A stretch of DNA of 64,000 nucleotides from Pseudomonas kielensis. Lineage in GTDB: Bacteria > Pseudomonadota > Gammaproteobacteria > Pseudomonadales > Pseudomonadaceae. This document shows positions 18,921 through 29,717 of the stretch, one piece after another; position 1 is the first letter of the stretch, and each line of letters starts with the position of its first letter. The stretch lies in assembly GCF_014236655.1 (NCBI RefSeq), contig NZ_JACMYG010000011.1:89026-153025 (forward strand), written 5' to 3'. A program made the translations under genes and the position numbers. A model generated the notes under the pieces. That model worked only from the letters and a program-made list of their open reading frames with translations, was not told where the DNA came from and made no database searches.

Positions 18921-19692
18921 CTGGGTTGACCGGCGGAGCTACGGCAGACAGGTCCAGGTGCAAATCCGCGGGCGCCGGGTGCAGCGCCTGCTCGTGCAAC
19001 TGGTCAAGCAACTGGGCCATGGCCTGGGTGATGCGGGTTTCCACCGTCGCATCGATCCGGCTGTGCTCGGTCTCGACCCGGCAACCACCGGGCAACAGCG
19101 CCTCGTCCTCGACGATGCGCCAGGTTTCCTCATGGCGTTCGCGCAGCGCTTTGACCTGGGCAAAATCCTGCGGATTGACGTACAGGCGCACGTTCGCAAC
19201 CCCCAGCGGCAGCAGCTTGAGGGCTTCGCGCATGACGTGTTCCAGCTGGCTCGAGTCGATGGCCAGCTCGCGCTGGATCACCTGCCGGGCAACGTGCTGA
19301 ACCAGCGTCACCAGGCCCTTTTCAATCTGCGTGTCCTGCTCGGCGATGGGCTCGAACAGATTGGCCATCAGCCGCTCCAGGCTGGCCAGCTTGCCATTGA
19401 GGGCCACTTCGGCTTCCTGGCGAACCTTGAGGGTGGTGCTGTGAAAACCTTCTTTCTCGCCGGTGGCAAACCCTTCGTTCCAGGCTTCCTGGCGAATGCT
19501 CTCGAGTTCTTCCAGGGTCAGTGGCTGGACTTCCTCCAGCGGCACTTCTTCCATCTGCGGTGGTTCTGGCTCGGGCTCAGGCTCGGGTTCCGGGACGTAC
19601 GGGTCAAAACTGGGCAGCGCCCAGATGTCGAGCCCGCTGACATCACGCGCACGAATCAGGTCGCTGGGCGACTCATCACTCTTGGCTGCCAT
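18910..19692 (-). CDS. fliH: Flagellar assembly protein FliH
   Basis: Regulator of the FliI ATPase and tether to the C-ring, 260 residues. An acidic Pro-Glu alternating tract (residues 34-44) separates a short N-terminal FliN-binding segment from a helical middle and the C-terminal FliH domain ([23 protein letters not shown]). It lies 4 bases after fliG and overlaps fliI. Confidence 0.96.
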   Translation of the reverse strand: MAAKSDESPSDLIRARDVSGLDIWALPSFDPYVPEPEPEPEPEPPQMEEVPLEEVQPLTLEELESIRQEAWNEGFATGEKEGFHSTTLKVRQEAEVALNGKLASLERLMANLFEPIAEQDTQIEKGLVTLVQHVARQVIQRELAIDSSQLEHVMREALKLLPLGVANVRLYVNPQDFAQVKALRERHEETWRIVEDEALLPGGCRVETEHSRIDATVETRITQAMAQLLDQLHEQALHPAPADLHLDLSAVAPPVNPDAP

Positions 19693-19696
19693 AGGG

Positions 19697-20716
19697 TCAG
19701 ATCATTTCTTCGCCGCCCTTCCCGCCGAGAACGATTTCTCCGGCTTCGGCCATACGGCGGGCAATGGTGAGGATTTCCTTTTGTGCCGTCTCGACGTCGC
19801 TGACGCGCACCGGGCCTTTGGCCTCGAGGTCGTCGCGCAGCAGTTCGGCGGCGCGCTTGGACATGTTCTTGAAGATCTTCTCCTTGACCCCTTCGTCCGA
19901 GCCCTTGAGGGCCAGCACCAGTACGTCGGAGGAGACTTCGCGCAGCAACGCCTGGATCCCGCGGTCGTCGACATCGGCCAGGTTGTTGAACACGAACATC
20001 AGGTCTTCGATCTGACCGGACAGGTCTTCGTCGACTTCGCGGATCGAATCCATGAGCTGGCCTTCGATCGAACTGTCGAGGAAGTTCATGATGTCGGCGG
20101 CACGCTTGATCCCGCCCAGGGTGGTGCGCGAGGCGTTCGAATTGCCGGAGAACTGTTTCTCGAGAATCTGGTTGAGTTCCTTGAGCGCCGCCGGCTGCAC
20201 GGTATTGAGCGAGGACACGCGCAAGATGATGTCCAGGCGCACCTTGTGGTCAAAGTTGCCCAGCACTTCACCGGCCTGGTCGGGGTCCAGGTACGCCACC
20301 ACAATGGCCTGGATCTGCGGGTGCTCGTAGCGGATCACGTCCGCCACCGCGCGCGGCTCCATCCACTTGAGGCTGTCCAGGCCGCTGGTGTTGCCACCCA
20401 GCAGGATCCGGTCGATCAGGCCATTGGCCTTGTCTTCACCCAGGGCCTGGGTCAGCATTTTGCGGATGTAGCCATCGGAGCCTACGCCCAGGCTGGTCTG
20501 GTCGCCGACGATGTCGACGAACTCGCTCATCACCTGTTCGACCTGCTCGCGGTGCACGTTGCCCATCTGCGCCATGGCCACGCCGACGCGCTGGACCTCT
20601 TTGGGCCCCATGTGACGCAGCACTTGCGCGGCGTCGGTTTCGCCCAGGGACAGCAGCAGGATCGCGGCTTTGTCGACCCGGCTGAGTTTGGCGATCGAGG
20701 CTCGGTTATCACTCAT
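19697..20716 (-). CDS. fliG: Flagellar motor switch protein FliG
   Basis: Rotor protein that contacts the MotA stator and mounts on FliF, 339 residues. The middle domain shows the conserved EHPQ motif. The C-terminal torque helix contains the charged residues of KGSDEGVKEKIFKNMSKRA. The start overlaps the end of fliF by 8 bases. Confidence 0.98.
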   Translation of the reverse strand: MSDNRASIAKLSRVDKAAILLLSLGETDAAQVLRHMGPKEVQRVGVAMAQMGNVHREQVEQVMSEFVDIVGDQTSLGVGSDGYIRKMLTQALGEDKANGLIDRILLGGNTSGLDSLKWMEPRAVADVIRYEHPQIQAIVVAYLDPDQAGEVLGNFDHKVRLDIILRVSSLNTVQPAALKELNQILEKQFSGNSNASRTTLGGIKRAADIMNFLDSSIEGQLMDSIREVDEDLSGQIEDLMFVFNNLADVDDRGIQALLREVSSDVLVLALKGSDEGVKEKIFKNMSKRAAELLRDDLEAKGPVRVSDVETAQKEILTIARRMAEAGEIVLGGKGGEEMI

Positions 20717-22496
20717 CTGCGTTAATCCACTCTTTCACGACCTGCGCCACACGGCCCGGGTCTTCGGCCACCAGGCTCTTGATTGCGTTCAACTGGGCGT
20801 CATAGCCTTCGCTCGGGCTTGGCAGCAGGATGCTTTGCGGGCCGCCCAGGCTGACCCGGTCATTGCCCAGCTCGCCATCCAGCCCACCCATGCCACCGAG
20901 CTCGGCATCGCTGCCGATCCCTGCCAGTTGCCGCCCCTTGCCGCCACCGGTGATGTTGTTGAGCACCGGACGCAGCACGCCGAAGACCAGCACCAGGATG
21001 AACAGCACGCCGACCACTTGTTTGACCACATCCCAGAACCAGGGCTGGGAATAGAACGGGATCTCGGCAATCACTTCGCCGCGATCGGCCGAGAACGGCA
21101 CGTTGATCACGCTGACGCTGTCGCCACGGCTGGCGTCGAAGCCGACCGCGTCCTGCACCAGGCGGGTGAAGCGCGCCAATTCATCGGCGGTCCACGGTGC
21201 ACGGGAGGTTTCGCCATTGGCGGGATTGACCTTGACCTGGTCATCGACCACCACCGCCACCGACAACCGGTTCAAGCGGCCTTGTTGCTGCTTGGTGTGG
21301 CTGATGGAGCGGTCGAGCTCGAAGTTCTTGGTCGATTGCTGACGCTTGTCCGCCGGGTACGGGGCGAGCATCGGCTGGCCGGTGGCCGGGTCCATGATCT
21401 GCTGGCCGTTGGCATCGAGCAGCGGCTGGCCGGGCTGCACCATGCCGCCTGCGGCGGCAGCGCCACCGGTGGCTTGCGGCGCGGAAGCCGGTGCCGGCGG
21501 CTGGTTGCTCAGGGCACCCGGTACGCCTTGCGGGCCATTGCTGGCGGTCCGCTGTTCGGAGGTCGATTGCTCGCTGCGCAGGGCCGGTTGATCGGGGTTG
21601 AACTGCTCGGAAGTGGACTCGACCGCACTGAAGTCGACGTCGGCCGACACTTCGGCCTTGTAGCGGTCATTGCCCAGCACCGGCTGCAGGATGTTGTGCA
21701 CGCGCTGGGTGAGCATGCTTTCCATGCGGCGGCTGTAGTCGAACTGCTTGCCGGCCATGGTCAGTGCGGAGTTCTCCGCCTGATCGGACAGCAGGGTGCC
21801 CTTCTGGTCGACCACGGTAATCTGCGACTTGCTCAGTTCCGGGACACTGGTCGCCACCAGATTGACGATGGCCACCACCTGGCTCGGCTCCAGCGAACGG
21901 CCGGAGTACAGCTCCACCAGCACCGAGGCGCTGGGCTTGCGCTCGTCACGCACGAACACCGAGCTTTTCGGAATGGCCAGGTGCACGCGGGCACCCTTGA
22001 CGTTGTTCAGGCTGGCAATGGTGCGCGCCAGCTCGCCTTCCAGGCCGCGACGGTAACGGGTCGCTTCCATGAACTGACTGGTGCCCAGGCCCTGGTCCTT
22101 GTCGAGGATTTCAAAACCGATGTTGCCGTCGGTCGGGGTCACCCCGGCGGCGGCCAGCTTGAGCCGCGCACGCGGCAAGTCATCGGCCTTGACCAGCAAG
22201 GCGCCGGAATTGGGTTCGACGGTGTAGGGAATGTCGGCGGTGGCCAGGGTCTCCATCACCTGCTTGGCATCCATCCCGGCCAGGCTGCCGTACAACGGCC
22301 GGTAGTCCGGTTGCTGCGACCAGAGGACCACGGCAAAACCAATCGCCACACTCGCAGCCAGGCCAACCAGCAGGCCCACCTGCCGCAGCATGGTCATCTC
22401 GGAGAGGTTTTCCAGGAAGGACAGGCCGAACAGCGGCGGTTTGCCATCTGCAGCGGCGGCCTTGGCCGGAACGTTATTGGCGACTGCTTCTGCCAT
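20709..22496 (-). CDS. fliF: Flagellar MS-ring protein FliF
   Basis: MS-ring scaffold of 595 residues. Transmembrane helices lie near residues 40-61 and near 455-480 and flank a periplasmic part. That part contains ring-building motifs and a Gln/Pro/Ala-rich insertion at about residues 300-360. The cytoplasmic C-terminus carries the FliG-binding end (VAEDPGRVAQVVKEWIN). It lies 14 bases after fliE. Confidence 0.98.
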   Translation of the reverse strand: MAEAVANNVPAKAAAADGKPPLFGLSFLENLSEMTMLRQVGLLVGLAASVAIGFAVVLWSQQPDYRPLYGSLAGMDAKQVMETLATADIPYTVEPNSGALLVKADDLPRARLKLAAAGVTPTDGNIGFEILDKDQGLGTSQFMEATRYRRGLEGELARTIASLNNVKGARVHLAIPKSSVFVRDERKPSASVLVELYSGRSLEPSQVVAIVNLVATSVPELSKSQITVVDQKGTLLSDQAENSALTMAGKQFDYSRRMESMLTQRVHNILQPVLGNDRYKAEVSADVDFSAVESTSEQFNPDQPALRSEQSTSEQRTASNGPQGVPGALSNQPPAPASAPQATGGAAAAGGMVQPGQPLLDANGQQIMDPATGQPMLAPYPADKRQQSTKNFELDRSISHTKQQQGRLNRLSVAVVVDDQVKVNPANGETSRAPWTADELARFTRLVQDAVGFDASRGDSVSVINVPFSADRGEVIAEIPFYSQPWFWDVVKQVVGVLFILVLVFGVLRPVLNNITGGGKGRQLAGIGSDAELGGMGGLDGELGNDRVSLGGPQSILLPSPSEGYDAQLNAIKSLVAEDPGRVAQVVKEWINADE

Positions 22497-22510
22497 GACT
22501 CAATGTGTCC

Positions 22511-22837
22511 TTAAACCGGCATCTGCATGATGTCTTGGTAAGCCTGAACCAGCTTGTTGCGCACCTGGGTCAGTGCCTGGAAGGAGACGCCGGCTTTTTC
22601 CTTGGCGATCATCACGTCGGTCAGGTCGACACCGCTCTTGCCGATTTCGAACGCGGTGGACAGCTGGCTCGACGCCTGCTGGGTGTCGTTGACCTTGTTC
22701 ACGGCCTGGCCCAGCATGTCGGCAAAGCTGCTACCGGCTTCTTGCGGCGCGGCAACGGCCTTGGGTGCGGCCATGGCGTCCATTTGCATGGCGCGCATGT
22801 CCAGCATCAACCGGTTAAATTCAATTCCTTGGCTCAT
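22511..22837 (-). CDS. fliE: Flagellar hook-basal body protein FliE
   Basis: Rod-junction protein connecting the MS ring with the rod, 108 residues ([14 protein letters not shown]), with the conserved C-terminal helices ([20 protein letters not shown]). It is first in the fliE-F-G-H-I-J run and has a near-perfect sigma-54 promoter 62 bases upstream. Confidence 0.97.
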   Translation of the reverse strand: MSQGIEFNRLMLDMRAMQMDAMAAPKAVAAPQEAGSSFADMLGQAVNKVNDTQQASSQLSTAFEIGKSGVDLTDVMIAKEKAGVSFQALTQVRNKLVQAYQDIMQMPV

Positions 22838-22898
22838 GACTGCTCTCTCTGACGGCCCGCAATTTTTTGACGCTCACTCGGCGGATAGACTGGTGTTA

Positions 22899-22913
22899 GC
22901 AACAAGGGTGCCA
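22899..22913 (-). promoter_or_regulatory. Sigma-54 promoter for fliE operon
   Basis: The minus strand reads TGGCACCCTTGTTGC, differing from TGGCACG-N4-TTGC by one base, 62 bases upstream of fliE. The fliE operon is a known RpoN/FleQ-dependent class in P. aeruginosa. Confidence 0.85.
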
Positions 22914-22929
22914 GCTCCGCCCGGGGCCA

Positions 22930-22985
22930 CTGATAAAAGCCCTTGTAGCAGCTGCCGAGGCTGCGTTCGGCCGCGAAGCGGTGGT
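22930..22985. repeat. REP-like intergenic palindrome
   Basis: The stretch begins TTGTAGCAGCTGCCGAGGCT and continues with GCGTTCGGCCGCGAAGCGGT. It has the short nested GC-rich stems typical of Pseudomonas repetitive extragenic palindromes. It lies between fleR and the fliE promoter, so it may end or buffer fleSR transcription. A short tandem duplication (CACGGGGT repeated) follows near 23023-23042. Confidence 0.6.
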
Positions 22986-23060
22986 AATCCATTTGTCGCA
23001 GTTAGCGCTGGCTCGACAGCTGCCACGGGGTCACGGGGTCACGGGAATCGTCGGCATTGC

Positions 23061-24461
23061 TCAGGTGGCGAACAGGTGCCCTTCCACGTCCATCCCGGCA
23101 TCGCGCATTTGCGCCAGCTTGTAACGCAGGGTGCGCGGGCTGATGCCCAGGCGTTCGGCGGCTTCCTTGCGGCGACCGCGCTCGGCGCGCAGGGTGTCGA
23201 TGATCATCTGGAATTCCCGGCGACGCAGGTCGTCACCCAGGGCGCCGGCCGATTCGCCGGGCGCGGTCTCGGCCTCCAGCGTGCGCACAGTCGCAGCCTT
23301 TGGCGCCAGGCTCGGCAGCGGCGCACAGGCCACCGGCCCCGACAGGCAGAAGTCCTGCGGCTCGATGACCCCACCCTGCTGCAGGATCAGCGCACGCTGG
23401 ATCGCGTTGTCCAGCTCGCGCACGTTGCCCGGCCACGGATACCCCACCAGGCAGGCTTGGGCCTGGGGCGATAACCGCGCCGCCGCGTGGTGCATTTTAT
23501 TGACGTGCTTGGCCAGCAGGCGCTCGGCCAGCGGCAGAATATCGGCAGTGCGTTCGCGCAGCGGACGCCAGGCCAGGGGAAACACCGACAGGCGATAGTA
23601 CAGGTCTTCGCGAAACCGCCCCGCCGCCACTTCCGCAGCCAGGTCGCGGTTGGTGGTGGCCACCACCCGGATGTCCAGCACGATTGGCTTGCGCGCGCCG
23701 ACCCGCTCGACTTCACGCTCCTGCAGCACCCGCAGCAGCTTGGCTTGCAGGCCCAGGGGCATTTCGGAAATCTCGTCGAGCAGGATGGTGCCGCCATCCG
23801 CTTGCTCGAACTTGCCCGCCTGGGCGGCAATCGCCCCGGTGAAGGCGCCCTTCTCATGACCGAACAGCGTGGCCTCGAGCATGTTGTCCGGGATCGCCGC
23901 GCAATTGATCGCAATGAACGGCTGACTGGCACGCCGCGAGTGCTGATGGATGTAGCGCGCCAGCACTTCCTTGCCGGTGCCCGATTCGCCGGAAATCAGC
24001 ACGGTCGAATCACTGCGCGCCACCCGCGCCGCCAGTTCCAGCAACTGGGCACTGGCCGGCTCGAACGCCACCGGCCCCTCACCTTCGCCGGCGTCCAGGC
24101 ACCCCTGGGCGTGGCGTGCCACCAGATCCAGCAGGGCCTTGGGCTCGAATGGCTTGACCAGGTAGTCCGCCGCCCCCTGGCGCATCGCATCCACGGCGCG
24201 CTCCACCGCCCCATGGGCCGTCATCAGCAACACCGGCAACTGGGGATGACGCACCCGCAACAGACTCAACAACTGATGACCGTCCATGCCGGGCATATTG
24301 ACGTCGCTGACCACCAGGTTGAACGGCTCGCGCGCCGCCGCCTCCAGCGCCTCTTCGGCACTACCGACGGCACGGTAGTCGTGACCGGCCAGCAGCAACG
24401 TATCGGCCAGCGCTTCGCGCAGGGCACGGTCGTCTTCGACCAGCAGAACCTTGATTAGCAT
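23061..24461 (-). CDS. fleR: Sigma-54-dependent response regulator FleR
   Basis: NtrC-type activator of 466 residues, using the ATG at 24459-24461 (MLIKVLLVEDDRA). It has a receiver with phospho-acceptor D53 (VVSDVNMPG), an AAA+ domain with Walker A GESGTGKE (158-165) and the sigma-54-contacting GAFTGA loop, and a C-terminal Fis-type helix-turn-helix. It is phosphorylated by FleS and in P. aeruginosa activates the rod, hook and basal-body operons. It starts 5 bases after fleS. Confidence 0.96.
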   Translation of the reverse strand: MLIKVLLVEDDRALREALADTLLLAGHDYRAVGSAEEALEAAAREPFNLVVSDVNMPGMDGHQLLSLLRVRHPQLPVLLMTAHGAVERAVDAMRQGAADYLVKPFEPKALLDLVARHAQGCLDAGEGEGPVAFEPASAQLLELAARVARSDSTVLISGESGTGKEVLARYIHQHSRRASQPFIAINCAAIPDNMLEATLFGHEKGAFTGAIAAQAGKFEQADGGTILLDEISEMPLGLQAKLLRVLQEREVERVGARKPIVLDIRVVATTNRDLAAEVAAGRFREDLYYRLSVFPLAWRPLRERTADILPLAERLLAKHVNKMHHAAARLSPQAQACLVGYPWPGNVRELDNAIQRALILQQGGVIEPQDFCLSGPVACAPLPSLAPKAATVRTLEAETAPGESAGALGDDLRRREFQMIIDTLRAERGRRKEAAERLGISPRTLRYKLAQMRDAGMDVEGHLFAT

Positions 24462-24466
24462 TGACC

Positions 24467-25666
24467 TCACTCCGTTTCCTGCACGCTGCCAAACAATGGC
24501 AGCTCGAGCACCGCGCACGTGCCACGGCCCGGCCGCGAGCGCAGTTGCAAGTGTCCCTGATGAGCCCGTGCCACCGCCTTGACCACGGTCAGGCCCAGGC
24601 CAGTTCCATTGGTCTTGGTGGTGAAAAAGGGTTCGCCCAGGCGCTCCAGCACTGCGGGATCGATCCCGGCACCGCTGTCACTGACGCACAGGCGCAAGGT
24701 GTTCTGCCGGGCATACAGGTGCACCTTCAGGCGCACCGCGCCAGCACTGGCCTGGATCGCGTTTTCAATCAGGTTCAGCAGCGCGCCCACCAGGGTGTCG
24801 CGGTTGCACAGCAACTCACCGGCATGGGCATCGCACTGCCAGCGGATCGGCACGTCCTGGACATGGGTCTGCGCCGCCGCTTGCAACGATTGCAGCAACT
24901 GCCTGGGGCTGACCCGATCGGTCAGGGGCAACTCGCCACGGGCGAACACCAGCATGTCGCGCACCTGATGCTCAAGTTCGTGCAGGCGCTCCTTCAGGCG
25001 CCCGGCAAACCGCTGCTGGGTCGCCACCGGCAAAGCCTGCTCAGTCAGGTGACTGGCGTAGAGCAGAGCTGCGGACAAGGGGGTGCGAATCTGATGGGCC
25101 AGGGACGCGACCATCCGCCCCAGGGACGACAAGCGTTCGTGGCGCGCCAGTTGATCCTGCAGGTGGCGGGTTTCGGTCAGATCGTTGAGCAGCACCAACT
25201 GCCCCGGCTCGGCGTCCAGCGAACGGGTGGCAATCGACAGGCGTCGACCATCTTTCAGGGAGATTTCATGACCGTCGTCTTCACGGGGCGCAAAGCAGCG
25301 ACCAATGACCTGGCGCCACAGCTCACCTTGCAGGGGCAGCCCCAGCAACTCGCACGCCGCCGGGTTGGCTTCGCTGACGATGCCCTGGGCGTCGATGACG
25401 ATGACGCCGCCTGGCAACAGGTCGAGCAGGTTCTGCAGGCGATTGGCCAAGCGTTCTTTTTCTGCCAGTTCTTGCAGGCGCTGGGCACTGACTACTTCCA
25501 GCTCACCCTTGAGTTCGGACACTCGGGCTTCGAGTCGGCTGTAGGAGTCAGTAAGTTGGCTCGACATCTGATTGAACAGGGCGAACGCCTGTTCCAGACC
25601 AGGCCGGTTTGCCGGCTCTACGCCGGGCGCATCGGGGGCTGGAGACATCTGGGCGGCGTGGGGCAT
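24467..25666 (-). CDS. fleS: Flagellar two-component sensor kinase FleS
   Basis: Soluble histidine kinase of 399 residues without a membrane segment. An N-terminal coiled coil (about 25-80) and a PAS domain (about 80-175) precede the H-box with H191 (SLAHQIRTPLSAA) and an ATPase domain (DSGAGI, GTGLGL). It is coupled with fleR. A sigma-54 promoter lies 55 bases upstream. Confidence 0.96.
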   Translation of the reverse strand: MPHAAQMSPAPDAPGVEPANRPGLEQAFALFNQMSSQLTDSYSRLEARVSELKGELEVVSAQRLQELAEKERLANRLQNLLDLLPGGVIVIDAQGIVSEANPAACELLGLPLQGELWRQVIGRCFAPREDDGHEISLKDGRRLSIATRSLDAEPGQLVLLNDLTETRHLQDQLARHERLSSLGRMVASLAHQIRTPLSAALLYASHLTEQALPVATQQRFAGRLKERLHELEHQVRDMLVFARGELPLTDRVSPRQLLQSLQAAAQTHVQDVPIRWQCDAHAGELLCNRDTLVGALLNLIENAIQASAGAVRLKVHLYARQNTLRLCVSDSGAGIDPAVLERLGEPFFTTKTNGTGLGLTVVKAVARAHQGHLQLRSRPGRGTCAVLELPLFGSVQETE

Positions 25667-25720
25667 CGTGCACTCTCGCTTGGCTGACCGTCAGTGAAAC
25701 GGAACGTTGCGAGGGATGTA

Positions 25721-25735
25721 GCAATACCCGTGCCT
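25721..25735 (-). promoter_or_regulatory. Sigma-54 promoter for fleSR
   Basis: The minus strand reads AGGCACGGGTATTGC. It keeps GG and GC at the proper 10-base distance and the whole GGCACG core. It lies 55 bases upstream of the fleS ATG, as expected for a FleQ-activated fleSR operon. Confidence 0.8.
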
Positions 25736-25776
25736 AAAAAAAACCGCCCATTATTCAAGAACTTGAAAAACAGGCG

Positions 25777-27252
<1,476 letters not shown>

Positions 27253-27430
27253 GCAATAGCAACTTCCCTAGTCAACTCAATGCCCGAAATAAGAAGGCAA
27301 GCTAGACGCCTGCAGGCACGTTAAGCCTTGTAGACGTCTGAAATCTGCAAACAGCCACTAGTTAAGTCAAAAAACCGTGCATAGTCAAATTTATGGCGCA
27401 TATGCCCGGACAAGCTGATTAACCAAAGCG

Positions 27431-27727
27431 TTAACCGAACAGATGGTAAACCTTTGCCGCGCCCTTAGCTTGTCTGATCTGAGACATCTCGTTGACTATC
27501 GCCTGACGCTCGTCCATCGCCACATCCAGCAGCCGCTTGTAGACCACCAGCAGGCTCTGCAGGTTCTCGCGCAGCGCCTGCTCATCCACCGGCGCCTCGC
27601 TCAGTACGTCGTCAACGCAACTGCGACAGGCGACGTCGAGCTCACCGATGGCCTGCCAGTCGCGCTCAGCCAGCGCCTCGACCAGGGCCTCGCGGGTTTG
27701 CTCAATGCGTTGCAGGGCTTGGCTCAT
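27431..27727 (-). CDS. fliT: Flagellar protein FliT-like chaperone
   Basis: Small helical protein of 98 residues (MSQALQRIEQTREALVEALA), matching the FliT/FleP position downstream of fliS. FliT proteins are export chaperones for the cap protein FliD. Sequence conservation is poor in this family, so the call rests on size, helical character, and placement after fliD-fliS on the same strand. Confidence 0.75.
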   Translation of the reverse strand: MSQALQRIEQTREALVEALAERDWQAIGELDVACRSCVDDVLSEAPVDEQALRENLQSLLVVYKRLLDVAMDERQAIVNEMSQIRQAKGAAKVYHLFG

Positions 27728-27751
27728 GACATCATCCTCAGGCCCACGGGC

Positions 27752-28153
27752 CTATTGCGCTATCTCTTGTGAGGCGATCCCGTCCCAGCCGCTTTTCAGG
27801 GTGATCAGCAGGCGGGCGACTTCGTCGATGACTTCCGGGTCATTGCTGATGTTGGCCTGCAACAGCTGGGCACTCATGTAGTCGTAGAGGCTGGCCAGTT
27901 GCTGGATTGTCGCCGGGTCCTCGGCTTTCTCTTCATCCAGGCCCTGGCGCAGACCGGTGATGATGTCGACGGCCTTGGTGAGCATCAGGCACTTCTGCGG
28001 GATATCACCACGCACCAGTGCGCCCTTGGCCTGGGCCAGGCGATCGAGGCCACCCTCGTACAACATCTGGATCAGGCGATGGGGGCTGGCTTCGGAGATC
28101 TGCGCGTGGGAATTGACCTTCTGGTACGCACGCAGGGCTTTCATAGGGTTCAT
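27752..28153 (-). CDS. fliS: Flagellin export chaperone FliS
   Basis: Chaperone that binds the C-terminus of flagellin in the cytoplasm and stops premature polymerisation. I choose the ATG at 28151-28153 (MNPMKALRAYQKV), with GAGG spaced 7 bases upstream, giving 133 residues, the family size. A four-helix bundle pattern is visible (ASPHRLIQMLYEGGLDRL). It follows fliD across a strong hairpin. Confidence 0.95.
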   Translation of the reverse strand: MNPMKALRAYQKVNSHAQISEASPHRLIQMLYEGGLDRLAQAKGALVRGDIPQKCLMLTKAVDIITGLRQGLDEEKAEDPATIQQLASLYDYMSAQLLQANISNDPEVIDEVARLLITLKSGWDGIASQEIAQ

Positions 28154-28246
28154 GTTGCTACCTCGGTACAGGCCACAGGCGAGTAGGTTTTGTCTAACCA
28201 GTTTCTCGACTGTCGCCAGGAAAACTTTAATCGCGCCCACCGTCAC

Positions 28247-28264
28247 GGGGCGCTTGCGCGCCCC
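28247..28264. terminator. GC hairpin between fliD and fliS
   Basis: A perfect 7-bp stem GGGGCGC / GCGCCCC with loop TTGC lies directly after the fliD stop. There is no T-run, so it may attenuate or stabilise the transcript rather than terminate it fully. Confidence 0.45.
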
Positions 28265-28270
28265 AGGCTA

Positions 28271-29635
28271 TCAGTCCGACTTCGGATTGTTCAGCGAGTT
28301 GAGGGTGGTCATGATGCTGGAGCTGCTGGCGTTGATCTGGGCGATCATGGTGTCCATGGCCGTGTACTTGGCAGTCAGGGTTTTCTGCAAGCTCTCCATG
28401 CGCCGATCCAGCTCAGCCTGCTGGGTGGTGAGGTCGGTCAACTTGGTGTTGAGGTCGGTCACCCGGGTCGCCAGCGTCCCGGTGCTGCCCACATAGGTCT
28501 CGGTGGCCTTGGTCATGCGCGCCACCAGGCCGTTATCGCCGGTAAACATCTTGGCGATGTCTCCCGCGCCCTTGACCACCGCCTTGTCCCAGGTCTTGTC
28601 ATCCAGGCTCAGCAGGCCGGTCTTCAGGTCAGTGGTGATACCCATCTGCGCCAGGCTGCTCATGGAACCCGAACCGGAACTGTTGACCAGCTCGCTGCGC
28701 AGATTATTCACCAGTTGCCGCATCGAAGCGTCGCCGGTCAGGGCGCCCGCAGTGGTGGTCGCCGAATCGCCGGTGGCGGTAACCTTGGTCTGGGTATTGA
28801 TGCTGGTCATCAACGCGTTGTAGGCGGTGACGAAGGACTGCACCGAGGTCTTCAGGGTATCGGTGTTGCTCGCCACATTGACGGTGACCGGCTTGTCCTT
28901 GTCCTTGGCCAGCAGCTCCAGGGTCACGCCACTGATGGCGGACGTCACCTTGTTGCTGGTGGACTCCATCGCGATGCCGTCGATGCTGTACTTGGCATTC
29001 TGCGCGGGCTGCCCCTTGTCATAGCCCTGGACCAGGTCCGAGTCGCCGCTAAGGGTGATGTCGGTGTCGACACCGGTGGTATTCGAACCGATCACCAGAC
29101 GCCCGCCATTCACGTCGGTCAAGACGTTGGCACTGATGCCCTGGGCCGAGAGCTGGGTGTTGATCGACTCACGCACCTGCTGCAGGGTCGCGCCGCCCGG
29201 CACCAATACGTCGTAGCTTTTGTCACCCTGGTTAATGGTCAGGGTCTGGACTTCGTCGGTGGCATTGGCCTTGCCCGACGCCCCACCCTCGAACACCTTG
29301 CTGGTGACTTTCGAAGCCGTTGCCAGTTCGTTGACCACCACCACGTACTTGCCGCTGGAGGCGCCATCACCGAGGGTAACCTTGATGTTCTTGTCTTCGG
29401 ACGAGGTAGCAGCGAGGCCGTTGAATGCGGCCACGTTGTTCAACTTGGCGATGGCCGCCCGATAGGACTCCAGCGAGCTCTTCACCGTGCCGACCGCCGA
29501 CAATTTGATGGTCGTGTCTTTTTGCTGATCGGTGATCTGGGCTTGCTTGGGCGCCTTCTCGGCCCCCACCAACGCCTTGACGATGGCCTGGGTGTCGTAG
29601 CCCGAACCCGGGCCGGAAATCGTTGAACTCGCCAT
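28271..29635 (-). CDS. fliD: Flagellar filament cap protein FliD
   Basis: Hook-associated protein 2, which caps the growing filament and folds flagellin at the tip, 454 residues. The N-terminal part contains GSGYDTQAIVKALVGAEKAP. The C-terminus is a long coiled coil (LTTQQAELDRRMESLQKTL). It lies between flaG and fliS in the normal order. A weak sigma-54-like element lies 66-80 bases upstream. Confidence 0.96.
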   Translation of the reverse strand: MASSTISGPGSGYDTQAIVKALVGAEKAPKQAQITDQQKDTTIKLSAVGTVKSSLESYRAAIAKLNNVAAFNGLAATSSEDKNIKVTLGDGASSGKYVVVVNELATASKVTSKVFEGGASGKANATDEVQTLTINQGDKSYDVLVPGGATLQQVRESINTQLSAQGISANVLTDVNGGRLVIGSNTTGVDTDITLSGDSDLVQGYDKGQPAQNAKYSIDGIAMESTSNKVTSAISGVTLELLAKDKDKPVTVNVASNTDTLKTSVQSFVTAYNALMTSINTQTKVTATGDSATTTAGALTGDASMRQLVNNLRSELVNSSGSGSMSSLAQMGITTDLKTGLLSLDDKTWDKAVVKGAGDIAKMFTGDNGLVARMTKATETYVGSTGTLATRVTDLNTKLTDLTTQQAELDRRMESLQKTLTAKYTAMDTMIAQINASSSSIMTTLNSLNNPKSD

Positions 29636-29700
29636 TGCTATTCTCCTTGTCCTGTGGCTGCCGCTTTATTGGCACAGATACCCCTAAGCAGCAGTCAGAA

Positions 29701-29715
29701 ACACATTTCGTGCCA
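29701..29715 (-). promoter_or_regulatory. Possible degenerate sigma-54 promoter for fliD
   Basis: The minus strand reads TGGCACGAAATGTGT. The -24 box is perfect but the -12 element is GTGT rather than TTGC, so the invariant C is lost. It lies 66 bases upstream of fliD. It may be weak or inactive. Confidence 0.35.
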
Positions 29716-29717
29716 GC

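Noticed and set aside
23023..23042. GGGGTCACGGGGTCACGGG as a regulatory iteron
   Set aside because: Only a two-to-three-copy short duplication in the fleR-fliE gap, too few copies and no partner gene to support an iteron.
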